From DATJKD01 sp963834855 (GTDB taxonomy: Bacteria > Pseudomonadota > Gammaproteobacteria > Steroidobacterales > Steroidobacteraceae), in assembly GCA_963834855.1 (NCBI GenBank), contig CAWIDH010000005.1, forward strand, positions 62,001 to 126,000: a stretch of DNA of 64,000 nucleotides, given 5' to 3'. The translations under genes were made by a program, and so were the position numbers. Below are positions 1 through 8,295 of this stretch, piece after piece. The notes under the pieces are model-generated. The model did no database searches. It was not told the origin of the DNA and worked only from the letters and a program-made list of their open reading frames with translations. The number at the start of each line of letters is the position of its first letter. The first letter of the stretch is position 1.

Positions 1-1
1 C

Positions 2-157
2 CTGCGACCGCCGAATGCCAGGGAGAAGCAATTCAGCATGGCGGAGATCGACAATCTCCTGACGCGCAGCGCGGCCAATTTCCGCACTCAGCGGGAAGTG
101 CTGAAAGCCATCCCGCCCAGGCGGGAAGAGGAGTCATTGCAGATCTATCTGTGGTGA
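2..157 (+). CDS. C-terminal end of an unidentified protein (5' truncated by window edge)
   Basis: An open frame enters at the left edge and ends at TGA 155-157, leaving 51 residues. The tail is charged and hydrophilic and ends in QIYLW. I do not recognise the family from this fragment. It converges on the cupin-like gene, with about 48 bases between the two stop codons. JmjC/cupin_8 genes are often near tryptophan-halogenase-like genes, but nothing in this tail confirms that, so no function is assigned. Confidence 0.45.
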   Translation: MRPPNAREKQFSMAEIDNLLTRSAANFRTQREVLKAIPPRREEESLQIYLW

Positions 158-205
158 CGGCCTGCTCCAGGTCGCGAGGCACGCAGGCGCGGCCGTTTTC
201 GCGAA

Positions 206-1235
206 TCAACTCCGAAGCTTCGCGATCAGCAGGTTCCTGATCCGCTGCGCGGCGTCAGGCGACATCCTTCCGAGCACACCGCGCCGGTGCTCGGGGATGT
301 AATCGAAACGATCGTCAGTCGCGTCGAATACGTAGTAGTCGAACATCGAGGCCCAGGCCTTCCTGAGCTCCCGCGGCAGCGGCCTGACGTTCAACAGGCC
401 GTGCAGCAGGCAGTCCATGGCCGATGCCGTCCTGTCGACTTCGCCGAGAGCGCCCTTCCACCAGTAGTTGACGAGCACGTTGAGGTGGGGATCGAGGGAC
501 TCCACGTGGTGCCACCACAAGGTGGGAATGTACAGCGCATCGCCGGGCCCGAGCTCCGCCTGACAGGCCGCCGCGAGCGCGTCCTTGAACCGCGGGAATC
601 TCTCGAAGTCGGGTTCGGAGAACTGCACCATGCTCATCGCGGCGCCGGTCGGCGCGTAGTCGAGCGGTCCCACGTACAGGTTGGCAACCTGCTCCGGAGG
701 GAACAGCGTGAACCGGCGCCTGCCGGCCACGACGCAAGCGACGTTGTCCGATTCATCGAAATGGGCCGGCACCGTGACGCGGTTGCCGAGCCAGATCCGC
801 GGCGCGACGGCTGCATCGAGAATGGACAGCCTGTTTTCCGCGGCAAAGCCCGGCAGGCATTCCGGGATCAGCGCGCTCTGCACGGCCACTGAAGGTGGAT
901 CCTCGAACAACGCGTATCGCGACAATTGCTCGACGATGGAGGACAGCGGCAGGCGCCTGCGCGCGAAATTGAATCCGTCCATGGCAGTCGTTGTAGAAGA
1001 TGCGTCCGCGCACGTGCGGCGGCATGAGGATCGCGTCGACAGGGCTGCCATTGTCGAGGGCAACGAGGTAGCGACCGACGTCGGCATGCGACCGGAGCGC
1101 TGCCTGCACAGCCGGCCACCCCTCGACCAGCCCGCGCAGCACGGCTGGCCGGTATTGATTGACGACCTCCTCCCGGAATCGCCTCTCGTCGACGTCGTGC
1201 CACTCGGGAATCTGTTGCAGTGGCTGATCCAGCAT
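206..1235 (-). CDS. Cupin-like (JmjC/cupin_8) domain protein, frameshifted
   Basis: Predicted Fe(II)/2-oxoglutarate-type cupin_8 protein of about 342 residues after correction. The N-terminal half (start ATG at 1235) reads with family-typical phrases such as PAVLRGLVEGWPAV and GRIFYND. The frame must then change near 983 to continue as MDGFNF and on to the stop at 206. The second half has the metal-site pattern AHFDESDN and a distal histidine in WWHHVESL, as in JmjC-like oxygenases. The gene length is 3n+1, so a single extra base explains the break. The homologous text continues directly across it, which suggests sequencing error or a very recent mutation. Substrate unknown. Family confident, intactness not. 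Confidence 0.8.
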
Positions 1236-1331
1236 CGTTTGCGCCCCGGCCTGCGCGCCGATGCTAACCCTGCGCGATGCGCGCAGCCACCGGCCGGGAG
1301 CGCTCGCTCGCGCTGAGACTGATGGTCGAGA

Positions 1332-1766
1332 CTACCGCTGTCGTTGCCGACGCATGGCGCGCCACCAGCCGATGGCGATGATGGCCACCACGAACAGTGG
1401 AATCACCGCGCCGATCCGGTCGCCGCGCCCGAGGGCCTCGATTGCAGTCGAAGCGATGCTGCCCAGCACCGCGAGGAAGACCGCGAACGGTATGAAACGC
1501 GTGATGGCAGGACGCGATTCCGCGGTTGGCCGGCCGGTCGGCGACGTCGGCCGCGCGGACGGCGCGGTCGGCATGGTAGATGGGGCAGGCGAGATGGTTG
1601 GTGGCGCGGACACCTTCGTCATCGACGGTCGGTGACCCGGAGGCAACTGCGCGCTGCCCTTGCCTGGTGCGATGCGGCCCGGCGCAATCGGCCCCTGCGG
1701 CGTCGCCAGGCCTCCGCGCGGTGGGCGGAGCCGCGCTTGCGCCGCGTCACCTTGCCGGGCGGGCAT
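1332..1766 (-). CDS. Small Pro/Ala-rich membrane protein of unknown function
   Basis: Unrecognised protein of about 144 residues. The N-terminal half is rich in Pro, Ala, Gly and Arg and looks unstructured. Two hydrophobic segments follow (around FIPFAVFLAVLGSIAS and IGAVIPLFVVAIIAIGWW), then a basic tail RRQRQR, so two membrane spans are likely. The start is uncertain. ATG 1853 would overlap the upstream VNG-repeat gene by over 100 bases, ATG 1766 overlaps by 20 bases, and ATG 1622 would leave only the membrane part. None has a strong ribosome-binding site. Position suggests co-transcription with the VNG-repeat gene. Confidence 0.45.
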   Translation of the reverse strand: MPARQGDAAQARLRPPRGGLATPQGPIAPGRIAPGKGSAQLPPGHRPSMTKVSAPPTISPAPSTMPTAPSARPTSPTGRPTAESRPAITRFIPFAVFLAVLGSIASTAIEALGRGDRIGAVIPLFVVAIIAIGWWRAMRRQRQR

Positions 1767-2535
1767 CGGCCACGGGTTCGCATCGCGCGCGACCGGCGCG
1801 GGCGGCGGCGGGAGCGCCCCCTTGGCGGTTGCCTGATCGGGCCATTTCGGCATGCCCGACAGGATACTCCCGCAGCGGCGAAGGAACCTCTGATCTCCGC
1901 ATGACGCCGTGGCGCACCGGTGCCACGCCCTCGATCCTGCCGATGGTGGCCGACGGGCTGACGTAGAGGTCGACTTCGCGCTCGAAACGCAGTGTTCCGT
2001 TGACCACCGCGCCGTCCTCGATCGTGATGCGGGGGTTGCGCTGCTTGTGCTGCGACCAGCCGTGGGGCTTCTCGACCAGGATTCCGCCGTCGACCCGCGA
2101 ATTCGCGCCCACGGTGATGTCGCCGTTGACGGTCTCGAGTCCCCCGGCTACGGTCGCCTCCGCCATCGACATGCGGCCATTCACCGTCTCGAGCGAGCCA
2201 CCGACGCGCGATCCCTTGCGGAGCTCGACGCCGCCGTTGACGGTGCCGACGGGACCGTCGACCTGGACCTGCTCGCCCAGTGTGATCGAGCCGTTGACCG
2301 TGTCCGCGGAGGCGGCAACGGCGCGGTCGTCGAGGCGTATCGAGCCATTGACCGTACCGACGTCCCGGACTTTCGCGCCCTGGCCGATGACGATGCCGCC
2401 GTTCACGGTCGACACGTCGCCGGCTTCCTGGCCGGATTCGATGTGGATGCTGCCATTGACCTTGCTTACGTCGCTCGCAGCGGCGAGTGCAACCGTGGAA
2501 GCGGCCCAGGTGAGCGCCAGTGCGTATCGAATCAT
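1747..2535 (-). CDS. Exported VNG-repeat protein (beta-solenoid-like)
   Basis: Protein of 262 residues with a signal peptide (MIRYALALTWAASTVALAAA), followed by roughly eight repeats of about 17-20 residues, each carrying TVNGxI or a close variant (VSTVNGGI, VGTVNGSI, LETVNGDI). This periodicity is typical of a right-handed beta-helix, as in bactofilin/DUF4097-like exported proteins. After the repeats comes a conserved-looking stretch (DLYVSPSATIGRIEGVAPVR). The last 50 or so residues are low-complexity, overlap the next gene and may be out of frame. The enzymatic role, if any, is unknown; a structural or envelope-associated role is inference from fold and export. Confidence 0.7.
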   Translation of the reverse strand: MIRYALALTWAASTVALAAASDVSKVNGSIHIESGQEAGDVSTVNGGIVIGQGAKVRDVGTVNGSIRLDDRAVAASADTVNGSITLGEQVQVDGPVGTVNGGVELRKGSRVGGSLETVNGRMSMAEATVAGGLETVNGDITVGANSRVDGGILVEKPHGWSQHKQRNPRITIEDGAVVNGTLRFEREVDLYVSPSATIGRIEGVAPVRHGVMRRSEVPSPLREYPVGHAEMARSGNRQGGAPAAARAGRARCEPVADARPAR

Positions 2536-2684
2536 TGGTCCTCCCCGCGCCGGCGGCCGGCTGCTGAATGCAGCTTGGATGCCACGAGGCCGGCAAAGGT
2601 TGCATGACCTGATGGTTAACCCGCCATTGCGGTAACCTTACAGAATCCCCCGCACACCACCGCCCGCACCACAGGGAGCCAGCG

Positions 2685-3794
2685 ATGAAGACCCGTGCCG
2701 CCGTCGCCTACGAAGCCGGCAAGCCCCTCGTCGTGGAAACCGTCGATCTCGATGGGCCGAAGGCCGGCGAGGTCCTGGTGGAGATCCGCGCCACCGGCAT
2801 CTGCCACACCGACGAGTTCACGCGCTCGGGCGCCGACCCGGAGGGACTCTTCCCGGTGATCTTCGGTCACGAGGGTGCGGGCGTCGTCGTCGACGTCGGA
2901 CCCGGTGTCACCTCGTTGAAAAAAGGCGATCACGTGATCCCGCTGTACACGCCCGAATGCCGCCAATGCAAATCCTGCCTGTCGCGCAAGACCAACCTCT
3001 GCACGGCGATCCGGGCCACGCAGGGCAAGGGCGTGATGCCGGACGGCACGAGCCGTTTCTCGCTCGGCAAGCAGATGATCCACCACTACATGGGCTGCTC
3101 GACGTTCTCGAACTACACGGTGCTTCCCGAAATCGCGGTGGCGAAGATCCGCGAGGACGCGCCGTTCGAGAAGGTCTGCTACATCGGCTGCGGCGTCACG
3201 ACCGGCATCGGCGCCGTGATCAACACCGCGAAGGTGGAGCCCGGCGCCAACGTCGTCGTGTTCGGGCTGGGGGGCATCGGACTCAACGTCGTGCAGGGCG
3301 CACGGCTCGTCGGCGCGAACAGGATCATCGGCGTCGATCTGAACCCCGCACGAAAGGCGCTCGCCGAGAAGTTCGGCATGACGCACTTCGTGAACCCCAA
3401 GGAGGTCGGTGGCGACCTGGTCGCGCACCTGGTGTCGCTCACCGACGGCGGCGCGGACTACAGCTTCGAATGCGTGGGCAACGTCGACCTCATGCGACAG
3501 GCGCTCGAGTGCTGTCATCGCGGCTGGGGCGTGTCGGTCATCATCGGCGTCGCCGGCGCCGGCCAGGAGATCAAGACTCGGCCGTTCCAGCTCGTCACTG
3601 GCCGCGTCTGGAAGGGCACGGCATTCGGCGGCGCGCGCGGCCGCACCGACGTGCCCAGGATCGTCGACTGGTACATGGAGAAGAAGATCAACATCGACGA
3701 CCTGATCACGCACGTGATGCCGCTCGAGAAGATCAACGACGCCTTCGACCTCATGCACGAGGGCAAGTCGATCCGCAGCGTCGTCAGGTTCTGA
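2685..3794 (+). CDS. frmA: S-(hydroxymethyl)glutathione dehydrogenase / class III alcohol dehydrogenase
   Basis: Oxidises S-hydroxymethylglutathione, formed from formaldehyde and glutathione, to S-formylglutathione with NAD. It is 369 residues, normal for the class. Catalytic zinc ligands are visible at C40 (GICHTDEF), H62 (GHEGAG) and C169 (IGCG). The structural zinc is held by C92, C95, C98 and C106 (CRQCKSCLSRKTNLC). The Rossmann motif GLGGIG is at about 194-199. Start ATG is preceded by GGGAG. The next enzyme of the pathway, S-formylglutathione hydrolase, follows 83 bases downstream, so this is the glutathione-dependent formaldehyde detoxification module. No FrmR-type regulator is adjacent. 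Confidence 0.97.
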   Translation: MKTRAAVAYEAGKPLVVETVDLDGPKAGEVLVEIRATGICHTDEFTRSGADPEGLFPVIFGHEGAGVVVDVGPGVTSLKKGDHVIPLYTPECRQCKSCLSRKTNLCTAIRATQGKGVMPDGTSRFSLGKQMIHHYMGCSTFSNYTVLPEIAVAKIREDAPFEKVCYIGCGVTTGIGAVINTAKVEPGANVVVFGLGGIGLNVVQGARLVGANRIIGVDLNPARKALAEKFGMTHFVNPKEVGGDLVAHLVSLTDGGADYSFECVGNVDLMRQALECCHRGWGVSVIIGVAGAGQEIKTRPFQLVTGRVWKGTAFGGARGRTDVPRIVDWYMEKKINIDDLITHVMPLEKINDAFDLMHEGKSIRSVVRF

Positions 3795-3799
3795 AAAAA

Positions 3800-3877
3800 A
3801 ATTGGCTCGGAGCCAATTTATCCCGGTTAATGGGCTCTGAGCTGATTTATTTGGAATAATCGGCTCTGAGCCAATTT
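3800..3877. repeat. Three tandem copies of a GGCTCNGAGCC palindrome
   Basis: The frmA-fghA gap is almost filled by three near-identical dyads at about 3800-3819, 3829-3849 and 3858-3877. Copy 1 is AATTGGCTCGGAGCCAATT, copy 3 is AATCGGCTCTGAGCCAATT, and copy 2 is slightly imperfect. Copy 3 abuts the ATG of fghA and so occupies its ribosome-binding region. The same element occurs near 8232, 58077 and 60104. Each copy can form a hairpin with a central CTCNGAG. Confidence 0.85.
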
Positions 3878-4714
3878 ATGAGAGTTCTCTCCGAGCACGT
3901 CTGTTACGGCGGAATGCAGCGCTTCCTCGCGCACGAGTCGCGCGAATGCCGCACGGAGATGCGTTTCTCGGTCTACGAGCCGCCGCAGGCACGCGAGCGC
4001 CCGGTGCCGGTGCTCTACTATCTCGCCGGGCTCACCTGCACCGAGGAGACCTTCATGGTGAAGGCCGGCGCGCAGCGTCTCGCTGCGGAGCTCGGCCTGA
4101 TGCTGGTCTCGCCCGACACCAGTCCGCGCCAGCCGCGCCTGCCCGGCGACGATGCAAGCTGGGACTTCGGCCTGGGCGCAGGCTTCTATGTCGACGCGAC
4201 GCAACCGCCGTGGTCAGCGCACTACCGGATGTACGGGTACGTGACCCGCGAACTGCCGGAGCTGATTGCGGCGAACTTTCCCGCGCTGCCCGATCGACAG
4301 GGCATCTTCGGCCACTCGATGGGCGGTCACGGCGCGCTCGTCTGCGCGCTGCGCAACCCGGCGCAGTACCGCTCGCTGTCGGCATTCGCGCCGATTGCGG
4401 CGCCGACGCGTTGCCCCTGGGGGACGAAGGCGTTCTCGGGCTACCTGGGCAGCGACGAGTCGGCGTGGCGCGAGTACGACGCAACCGAGCTCGTCGCGCG
4501 CCGGCCGTTTCACGGTCCGATTCTCATCGACCAGGGCTCTGCCGACAAATTCCTCGCGGAACAGTTGAATCCCGAGCTGTTCGCCGAGGCCTGCCACCGC
4601 TCGGGCCAGGCATTCGAGCTGCGGATGCATCCGGGCTACGACCACGGCTACTACTTCATCCAGACGTTCATGGCGGATCATCTCGCCTGGCACGCGAGCG
4701 CGCTGAGCGCCTGA
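3878..4714 (+). CDS. fghA: S-formylglutathione hydrolase
   Basis: Serine hydrolase that splits S-formylglutathione to formate and glutathione, the second step after FrmA. It has 278 residues, family length. The nucleophile is S147 in GHSMGGHGAL; the likely triad partners are D223 (GSADKFL) and H256 (GYDHGYYF). The N-terminus RVLSEHVCYGGMQRF matches family starts of the kind ..SEHxCFGG.., so ATG 3878 is right. That start lies directly against a palindromic repeat and lacks a usual Shine-Dalgarno sequence, which could make its translation unusual. Confidence 0.96.
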   Translation: MRVLSEHVCYGGMQRFLAHESRECRTEMRFSVYEPPQARERPVPVLYYLAGLTCTEETFMVKAGAQRLAAELGLMLVSPDTSPRQPRLPGDDASWDFGLGAGFYVDATQPPWSAHYRMYGYVTRELPELIAANFPALPDRQGIFGHSMGGHGALVCALRNPAQYRSLSAFAPIAAPTRCPWGTKAFSGYLGSDESAWREYDATELVARRPFHGPILIDQGSADKFLAEQLNPELFAEACHRSGQAFELRMHPGYDHGYYFIQTFMADHLAWHASALSA

Positions 4715-4721
4715 CGCCGCC

Positions 4722-5477
4722 ATGTCGACGGCGGGATCGCGTTCGCGCGGCGAGTGTCGAGATCTGCAGAAAATGCCTGCGCAGACCTACCTGACACGTC
4801 ACGAGCGGAATGGCGCGCTGCCAACCCACCGTCACCGGCAGGCTTATGCGGCGCTGGTGATCGATGGAAGCCACGTGGAAGCCAGCGCAGACGGTCCGTT
4901 TGACTGCACCCCCGGCACGCTGGTCATTCATCCCGCCTTCCACGCCCACGGAAACCATTTCGGGAGCTCCGGTGCTCGCGTCGTTAATGTCCCGCTCCGG
5001 GATGAGGACCTCGGGGGGATGGCGCGGGCGCTGCAGGTCGACGACCTCCGGGAGGTCCGCCACGTGATGGAGCGCCACCGGAATCAGATCGCCGGGATCG
5101 TTGCGGCGGCTCGGCCGGCAAGACGCCTGCCGCTTCCGGCGTGGCAAGAGGCGTTCATCGCAGCCCTCCTTGGTGGCGACGACCCGATCGGAATCATCGC
5201 CCGAATCGTCGGGGTTTCGGCGGCCCACGCGAGCCGCGCGGTGCTGCGGTCGCACGGCATGTCCCCTCAACTGTTGCGGCGCGAGTGGCGGTGGCGCCAG
5301 GCGATGCGCAGGATCGGCGCTGATGGCAGGCTGGCTGAGATCGCTGCCGAGGCCGGCTTTTCCGACCAGAGCCATCTCACGCGGACGACCAGCGCGCTCA
5401 CGGGCCGCACGCCCTCAGCCTGGCGGCGTCAGATCAAATGCGTTCAAGACGCGGGGAATGGCTCGGTGGCTCAATAG
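4722..5477 (+). CDS. AraC-family transcriptional regulator with N-terminal cupin-like sensor
   Basis: 251 residues. The first half has a cupin-like sensor pattern (LPTHRHRQAYAALVIDG, then VIHPAFHAHGNHF). The C-terminal 95 residues form the AraC double helix-turn-helix: IARIVGVSAAHASRAVLR as the first helix pair and LAEIAAEAGFSDQSHLTR as the second, with the family end TGRTPSAWRRQ. It starts 7 bases after fghA and is probably co-transcribed with the formaldehyde genes, but whether it controls them is unproven. The 3' end overlaps the region just before the next gene's start. Confidence 0.85.
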   Translation: MSTAGSRSRGECRDLQKMPAQTYLTRHERNGALPTHRHRQAYAALVIDGSHVEASADGPFDCTPGTLVIHPAFHAHGNHFGSSGARVVNVPLRDEDLGGMARALQVDDLREVRHVMERHRNQIAGIVAAARPARRLPLPAWQEAFIAALLGGDDPIGIIARIVGVSAAHASRAVLRSHGMSPQLLRREWRWRQAMRRIGADGRLAEIAAEAGFSDQSHLTRTTSALTGRTPSAWRRQIKCVQDAGNGSVAQ

Positions 5478-5482
5478 CCCGA

Positions 5483-6520
5483 ATGAGACGCGCTCTGCTC
5501 GCATGCTTCGTACTGATCGCGCTCGCCGAAATCAGCACTGCCAACGAACCGATCTCGACCACCGCCGCCGCCCAAGCCGCGCTCGGCGCCGCCGATGGCG
5601 CCATCCTGAACGCCGACAGCGGCGGGGCCATCCGAGCGCTGCGATCCGTGCCCGCCGCCGAGTTCGCCGGCGATGATGCGGCCAATCGGGAGTGCGTGCT
5701 TGGCCGCCTCGATGCTCCCGCTCCCGTCCATGTCACCACCGGCATCGACGACGCCTGGGTCCGAAATGTTCTCGCGACCTACCAGGACTATTGGTGGCGA
5801 GCGATGGCGACGCCACGCGACCGCGACGCGCTGGAGGCGACGCTGCTCAAGGATCTGAAGGGACTGCTGGGAACCAGGGCGGCAGGGGCGAAGGACTTCG
5901 AGGCGCTCGACGCAGATCTCTCGGCCGAACTCGAGAAACGGGGTTATCACTCGCTGCGAGGACGAACGGCGCCGCTGCTCGAGCTGATGCTCTGGCGCAC
6001 GCAGGAGAGTCGCGACTACGACGTCGCGCTGCCCGAGGGGCCACAGCGTGTCAGGGTCGAGATTCTCGACGACTTCGTGAGCGGCGGTTGGAACCACTAC
6101 GCCAGTTGCGGCAAGAGCGGGACGGGCGGGTGGACGGGCGAGGACCGGCTCTTCGCGGTCCGCGGCAGTTACAAGAGCCTGGAGGGAGAGAATTTCCGCG
6201 TCTCCTACCTGGGCCACGAGGCCCAGCACTTTGCCGACAAGCGCCGCTTTCCAGGGCTCGCCGACTGGGAGCTCGAATATCGCGCCAAGCTGGTCGAGCT
6301 GAGCATGGCAGAGGAAACGCGGGAGAAGCTTCTCCGCCGATTCACCGCCGCGCAGAGCGACGATCCCGGCTCGCCCCACGCTTACGCCAACAAGCGCGTG
6401 ATCGCGGCGTTGACCGGGGCCTTGGGCGCCGACCCGCTGAGCGCGGCGCCCGAGAGGCTGCGTCAGGCTGCGCGCTCAGTGCTCATCGAAGACTCGCGCC
6501 AGCGAATGGTGAACCGCTAG
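5483..6520 (+). CDS. Exported putative zinc metallopeptidase-like protein (HEAQH)
   Basis: 345 residues from the start that gives a clean signal peptide (MRRALLACFVLIALAEISTA). An HExxH-type site, GHEAQHFADKRRF, is at about residues 244-254. It is followed by ELEYRAKLVEL, where a downstream Glu could be the third zinc ligand. I know no named family for it. The first 200 residues are helical-looking with no clear domain. It acts in the periplasm or on the surface if the signal is real. Its TAG stop shares the palindrome CTAG with the stop of the convergent aminotransferase gene. Confidence 0.65.
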   Translation: MRRALLACFVLIALAEISTANEPISTTAAAQAALGAADGAILNADSGGAIRALRSVPAAEFAGDDAANRECVLGRLDAPAPVHVTTGIDDAWVRNVLATYQDYWWRAMATPRDRDALEATLLKDLKGLLGTRAAGAKDFEALDADLSAELEKRGYHSLRGRTAPLLELMLWRTQESRDYDVALPEGPQRVRVEILDDFVSGGWNHYASCGKSGTGGWTGEDRLFAVRGSYKSLEGENFRVSYLGHEAQHFADKRRFPGLADWELEYRAKLVELSMAEETREKLLRRFTAAQSDDPGSPHAYANKRVIAALTGALGADPLSAAPERLRQAARSVLIEDSRQRMVNR

Positions 6521-7419
6521 GCGACGACCTGCGTGCCCTCTCGCGCAGTGAGCTCCCTGAAGTGCCCGACCAGCTGTCCGGTCACCGGCCCCGGCCGCCC
6601 GCTGCCGATCTCGCGACCATCGACCCGCGTGACGGCCGCGAGCTCGCCCATCGTCCCCGTGCAGAACATCTCCTCTGCGCGGTAGACCTCGGTCAGCGAC
6701 AGATCGCAGACTTCGTGCGCGATCCGGTGCGCGGCGCAGAGCTCGAGCACGGCTGCGCGCGTGATGCCTTCCGGACAGGCGACGGTACGCGGCGTGCGCA
6801 CCCGGCCGCGATCGACGATGAAGACATGCGTCGCATTCGTCTCGGCGACGAAGCCGCGCGTGTCGAGCATCAGTGCGTCGTCGGCGCCGGCGAGGTTGGC
6901 CTCGATCTTGGCGAGGATCGACTGGATGAGGTTGTTGTGGTGGATCTTGGGGTCCAGGCAGTCGGGCGGAAAGCGCCTCACGCTCGAGGTGACGAGCGCG
7001 ATGCCGTCCCTGGGGTACACGGGCGCCTTGTGCTCCGCGAGCACGATCAGTGTCGGACCGGAGGTATTGAGGCGGGGATCCATCCCCGAGGTGACCTTGA
7101 CGCCCCGCGTCAGCGTGAGCCGGATGTGCACGCCGTCGAACATGGCGTTGGCCTCGAGCGTGCGGCGGATCTGCTCGACGATCTCGGCGCGCTCTGGGAT
7201 GGCCGGAAATGCCAGCGCCCTGGCCGACTCGACCAGCCGGTCGAGGTGCTGCTCGAGCCGGAAGATGCGTCCCGCGTAGAGGCGCAGACCCTCCCAGACC
7301 GCGTCGCCGCCCTGCACCACCGAGTCGAACGGGCTCACGGCCGCCTCGTCGCGGTGCACGAGTCGCCCGTTGATGTTGACGATCAGGTTGCGGTTGCGCT
7401 CATCGAATCGTTGCAGCAC
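6517..7419 (-). CDS. Class IV (branched-chain/D-amino acid type) aminotransferase
   Basis: PLP-dependent fold-type IV transaminase of 300 residues. The Schiff-base lysine is K158 in LDPKIHHNN, and E193 is in GFVAETNATHVF. Other family text includes VVQGGDAVWEGLRLYAG near 35-50 and CTGTMGELAAV near the C-terminus. I choose GTG 7419: it follows the sulfotransferase stop, and GAGGAG overlapping that stop sits 6 bases upstream. ATG 7464 would overlap the sulfotransferase and is less likely. Substrate specificity (IlvE-like versus D-amino acid or aminodeoxychorismate lyase) cannot be told from sequence. Translational coupling with the sulfotransferase suggests a joint pathway. Confidence 0.85.
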   Translation of the reverse strand: MLQRFDERNRNLIVNINGRLVHRDEAAVSPFDSVVQGGDAVWEGLRLYAGRIFRLEQHLDRLVESARALAFPAIPERAEIVEQIRRTLEANAMFDGVHIRLTLTRGVKVTSGMDPRLNTSGPTLIVLAEHKAPVYPRDGIALVTSSVRRFPPDCLDPKIHHNNLIQSILAKIEANLAGADDALMLDTRGFVAETNATHVFIVDRGRVRTPRTVACPEGITRAAVLELCAAHRIAHEVCDLSLTEVYRAEEMFCTGTMGELAAVTRVDGREIGSGRPGPVTGQLVGHFRELTAREGTQVVA

Positions 7420-7429
7420 TCGTTGCTCC

Positions 7430-8185
7430 TCAGGGCGCGAGTCGATGGCGCCAGAGCTTGTCATAGAGCGGCCGGCATTGCGCCTCGATCGCGGCAAGTG
7501 CGGCGGGCAGTGGTCGCGTGTCCCGCGGCGGTGGCGCCTCGAAGCCCGTCGATTGCTCGACCCGCGCGTACCACCACGGCGCCCAGATCCCGTCCGTGTC
7601 GCGTCGCCCCGGCGGCCAGGCGAGCATGCGCTCGCTGAACGGCACGCCGAGCGCGCCGCAGAGCCGCCGGAGCATCGCCTCGGGCGCGGCAAGCAGGTCC
7701 GCGGAATCGATCACGGGCGGCACCCGACCGGTCGCCGCGAGCACCTGGTCGAAGATCTCGACCTGCTGCGGCAGGCCGGTATCCGCGAGGTCGAACTCCT
7801 CGAGCTTCGCTACGAGCGACGCCAGCATCGCCGCCGGCTCGCGGATCAGGAACGCATTCGTGACCCGGGCGAGCCAGTCGCGGCCGATGCCGGGCAGCAG
7901 GTGATGCGCCATCTGCTTCTGGTAGTGGATCCGCACGCCGGCGGGCAGCGGCGCGAGCAGGCTCTCGACCACGCGTCGCCAGTCGGTCTCGTGATGCGCG
8001 ATGACTTCGTCGCGCCCGGGATGCGGCCGCCCGGTGACGGCCAGGTAGTGGGCGTAGAACGGCTCGTCGACGACGACCGTGTCCTCGCGATTGCCCCAGG
8101 AACGCATCAACGCGGTCGACACGTTGCGCGGCCCGGACCACATCGCCACTCTGAGCACCGTTCCGTCGCCGTTGACCGCGGTCAT
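7430..8185 (-). CDS. Sulfotransferase-family protein
   Basis: 251 residues. The N-terminal phosphosulfate-binding-like loop reads AMWSGPRNVSTALMRSWGNR, followed by DEPFYAHYL, as in a subgroup of P-loop sulfotransferase-like proteins. IREPAAMLASLVAK matches the 3'-phosphate-binding segment of sulfotransferases. It lies immediately upstream of the aminotransferase, with stop and ribosome-binding site overlapping, a pairing I have seen in other Proteobacteria. The acceptor molecule is unknown. The start ATG 8185 has a purine stretch upstream (cttctccctctgg read in reverse). Confidence 0.75.
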   Translation of the reverse strand: MTAVNGDGTVLRVAMWSGPRNVSTALMRSWGNREDTVVVDEPFYAHYLAVTGRPHPGRDEVIAHHETDWRRVVESLLAPLPAGVRIHYQKQMAHHLLPGIGRDWLARVTNAFLIREPAAMLASLVAKLEEFDLADTGLPQQVEIFDQVLAATGRVPPVIDSADLLAAPEAMLRRLCGALGVPFSERMLAWPPGRRDTDGIWAPWWYARVEQSTGFEAPPPRDTRPLPAALAAIEAQCRPLYDKLWRHRLAP

Positions 8186-8231
8186 TTCCAGAGGGAGAAG
8201 CTACGCGCCTGCGGCTCGTGGTGTGCCAGGG

Positions 8232-8282
8232 AATTGGGCTCAGAGCCAGATTGCCCAGAATTTAATTGGCTCTGAGCCAATT
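8232..8282. repeat. Two copies of the GGCTCNGAGCC palindrome
   Basis: Two dyads lie between the sulfotransferase start and the methyltransferase stop. The first (8232-8252) has core GGGCTCAGAGCC and imperfect flanks. The second (8264-8282) is the perfect 19-mer AATTGGCTCTGAGCCAATT. They belong to the same family as the copies at 3800, 58077 and 60104. Confidence 0.85.
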
Positions 8283-8295
8283 TCCCGATTACCCG

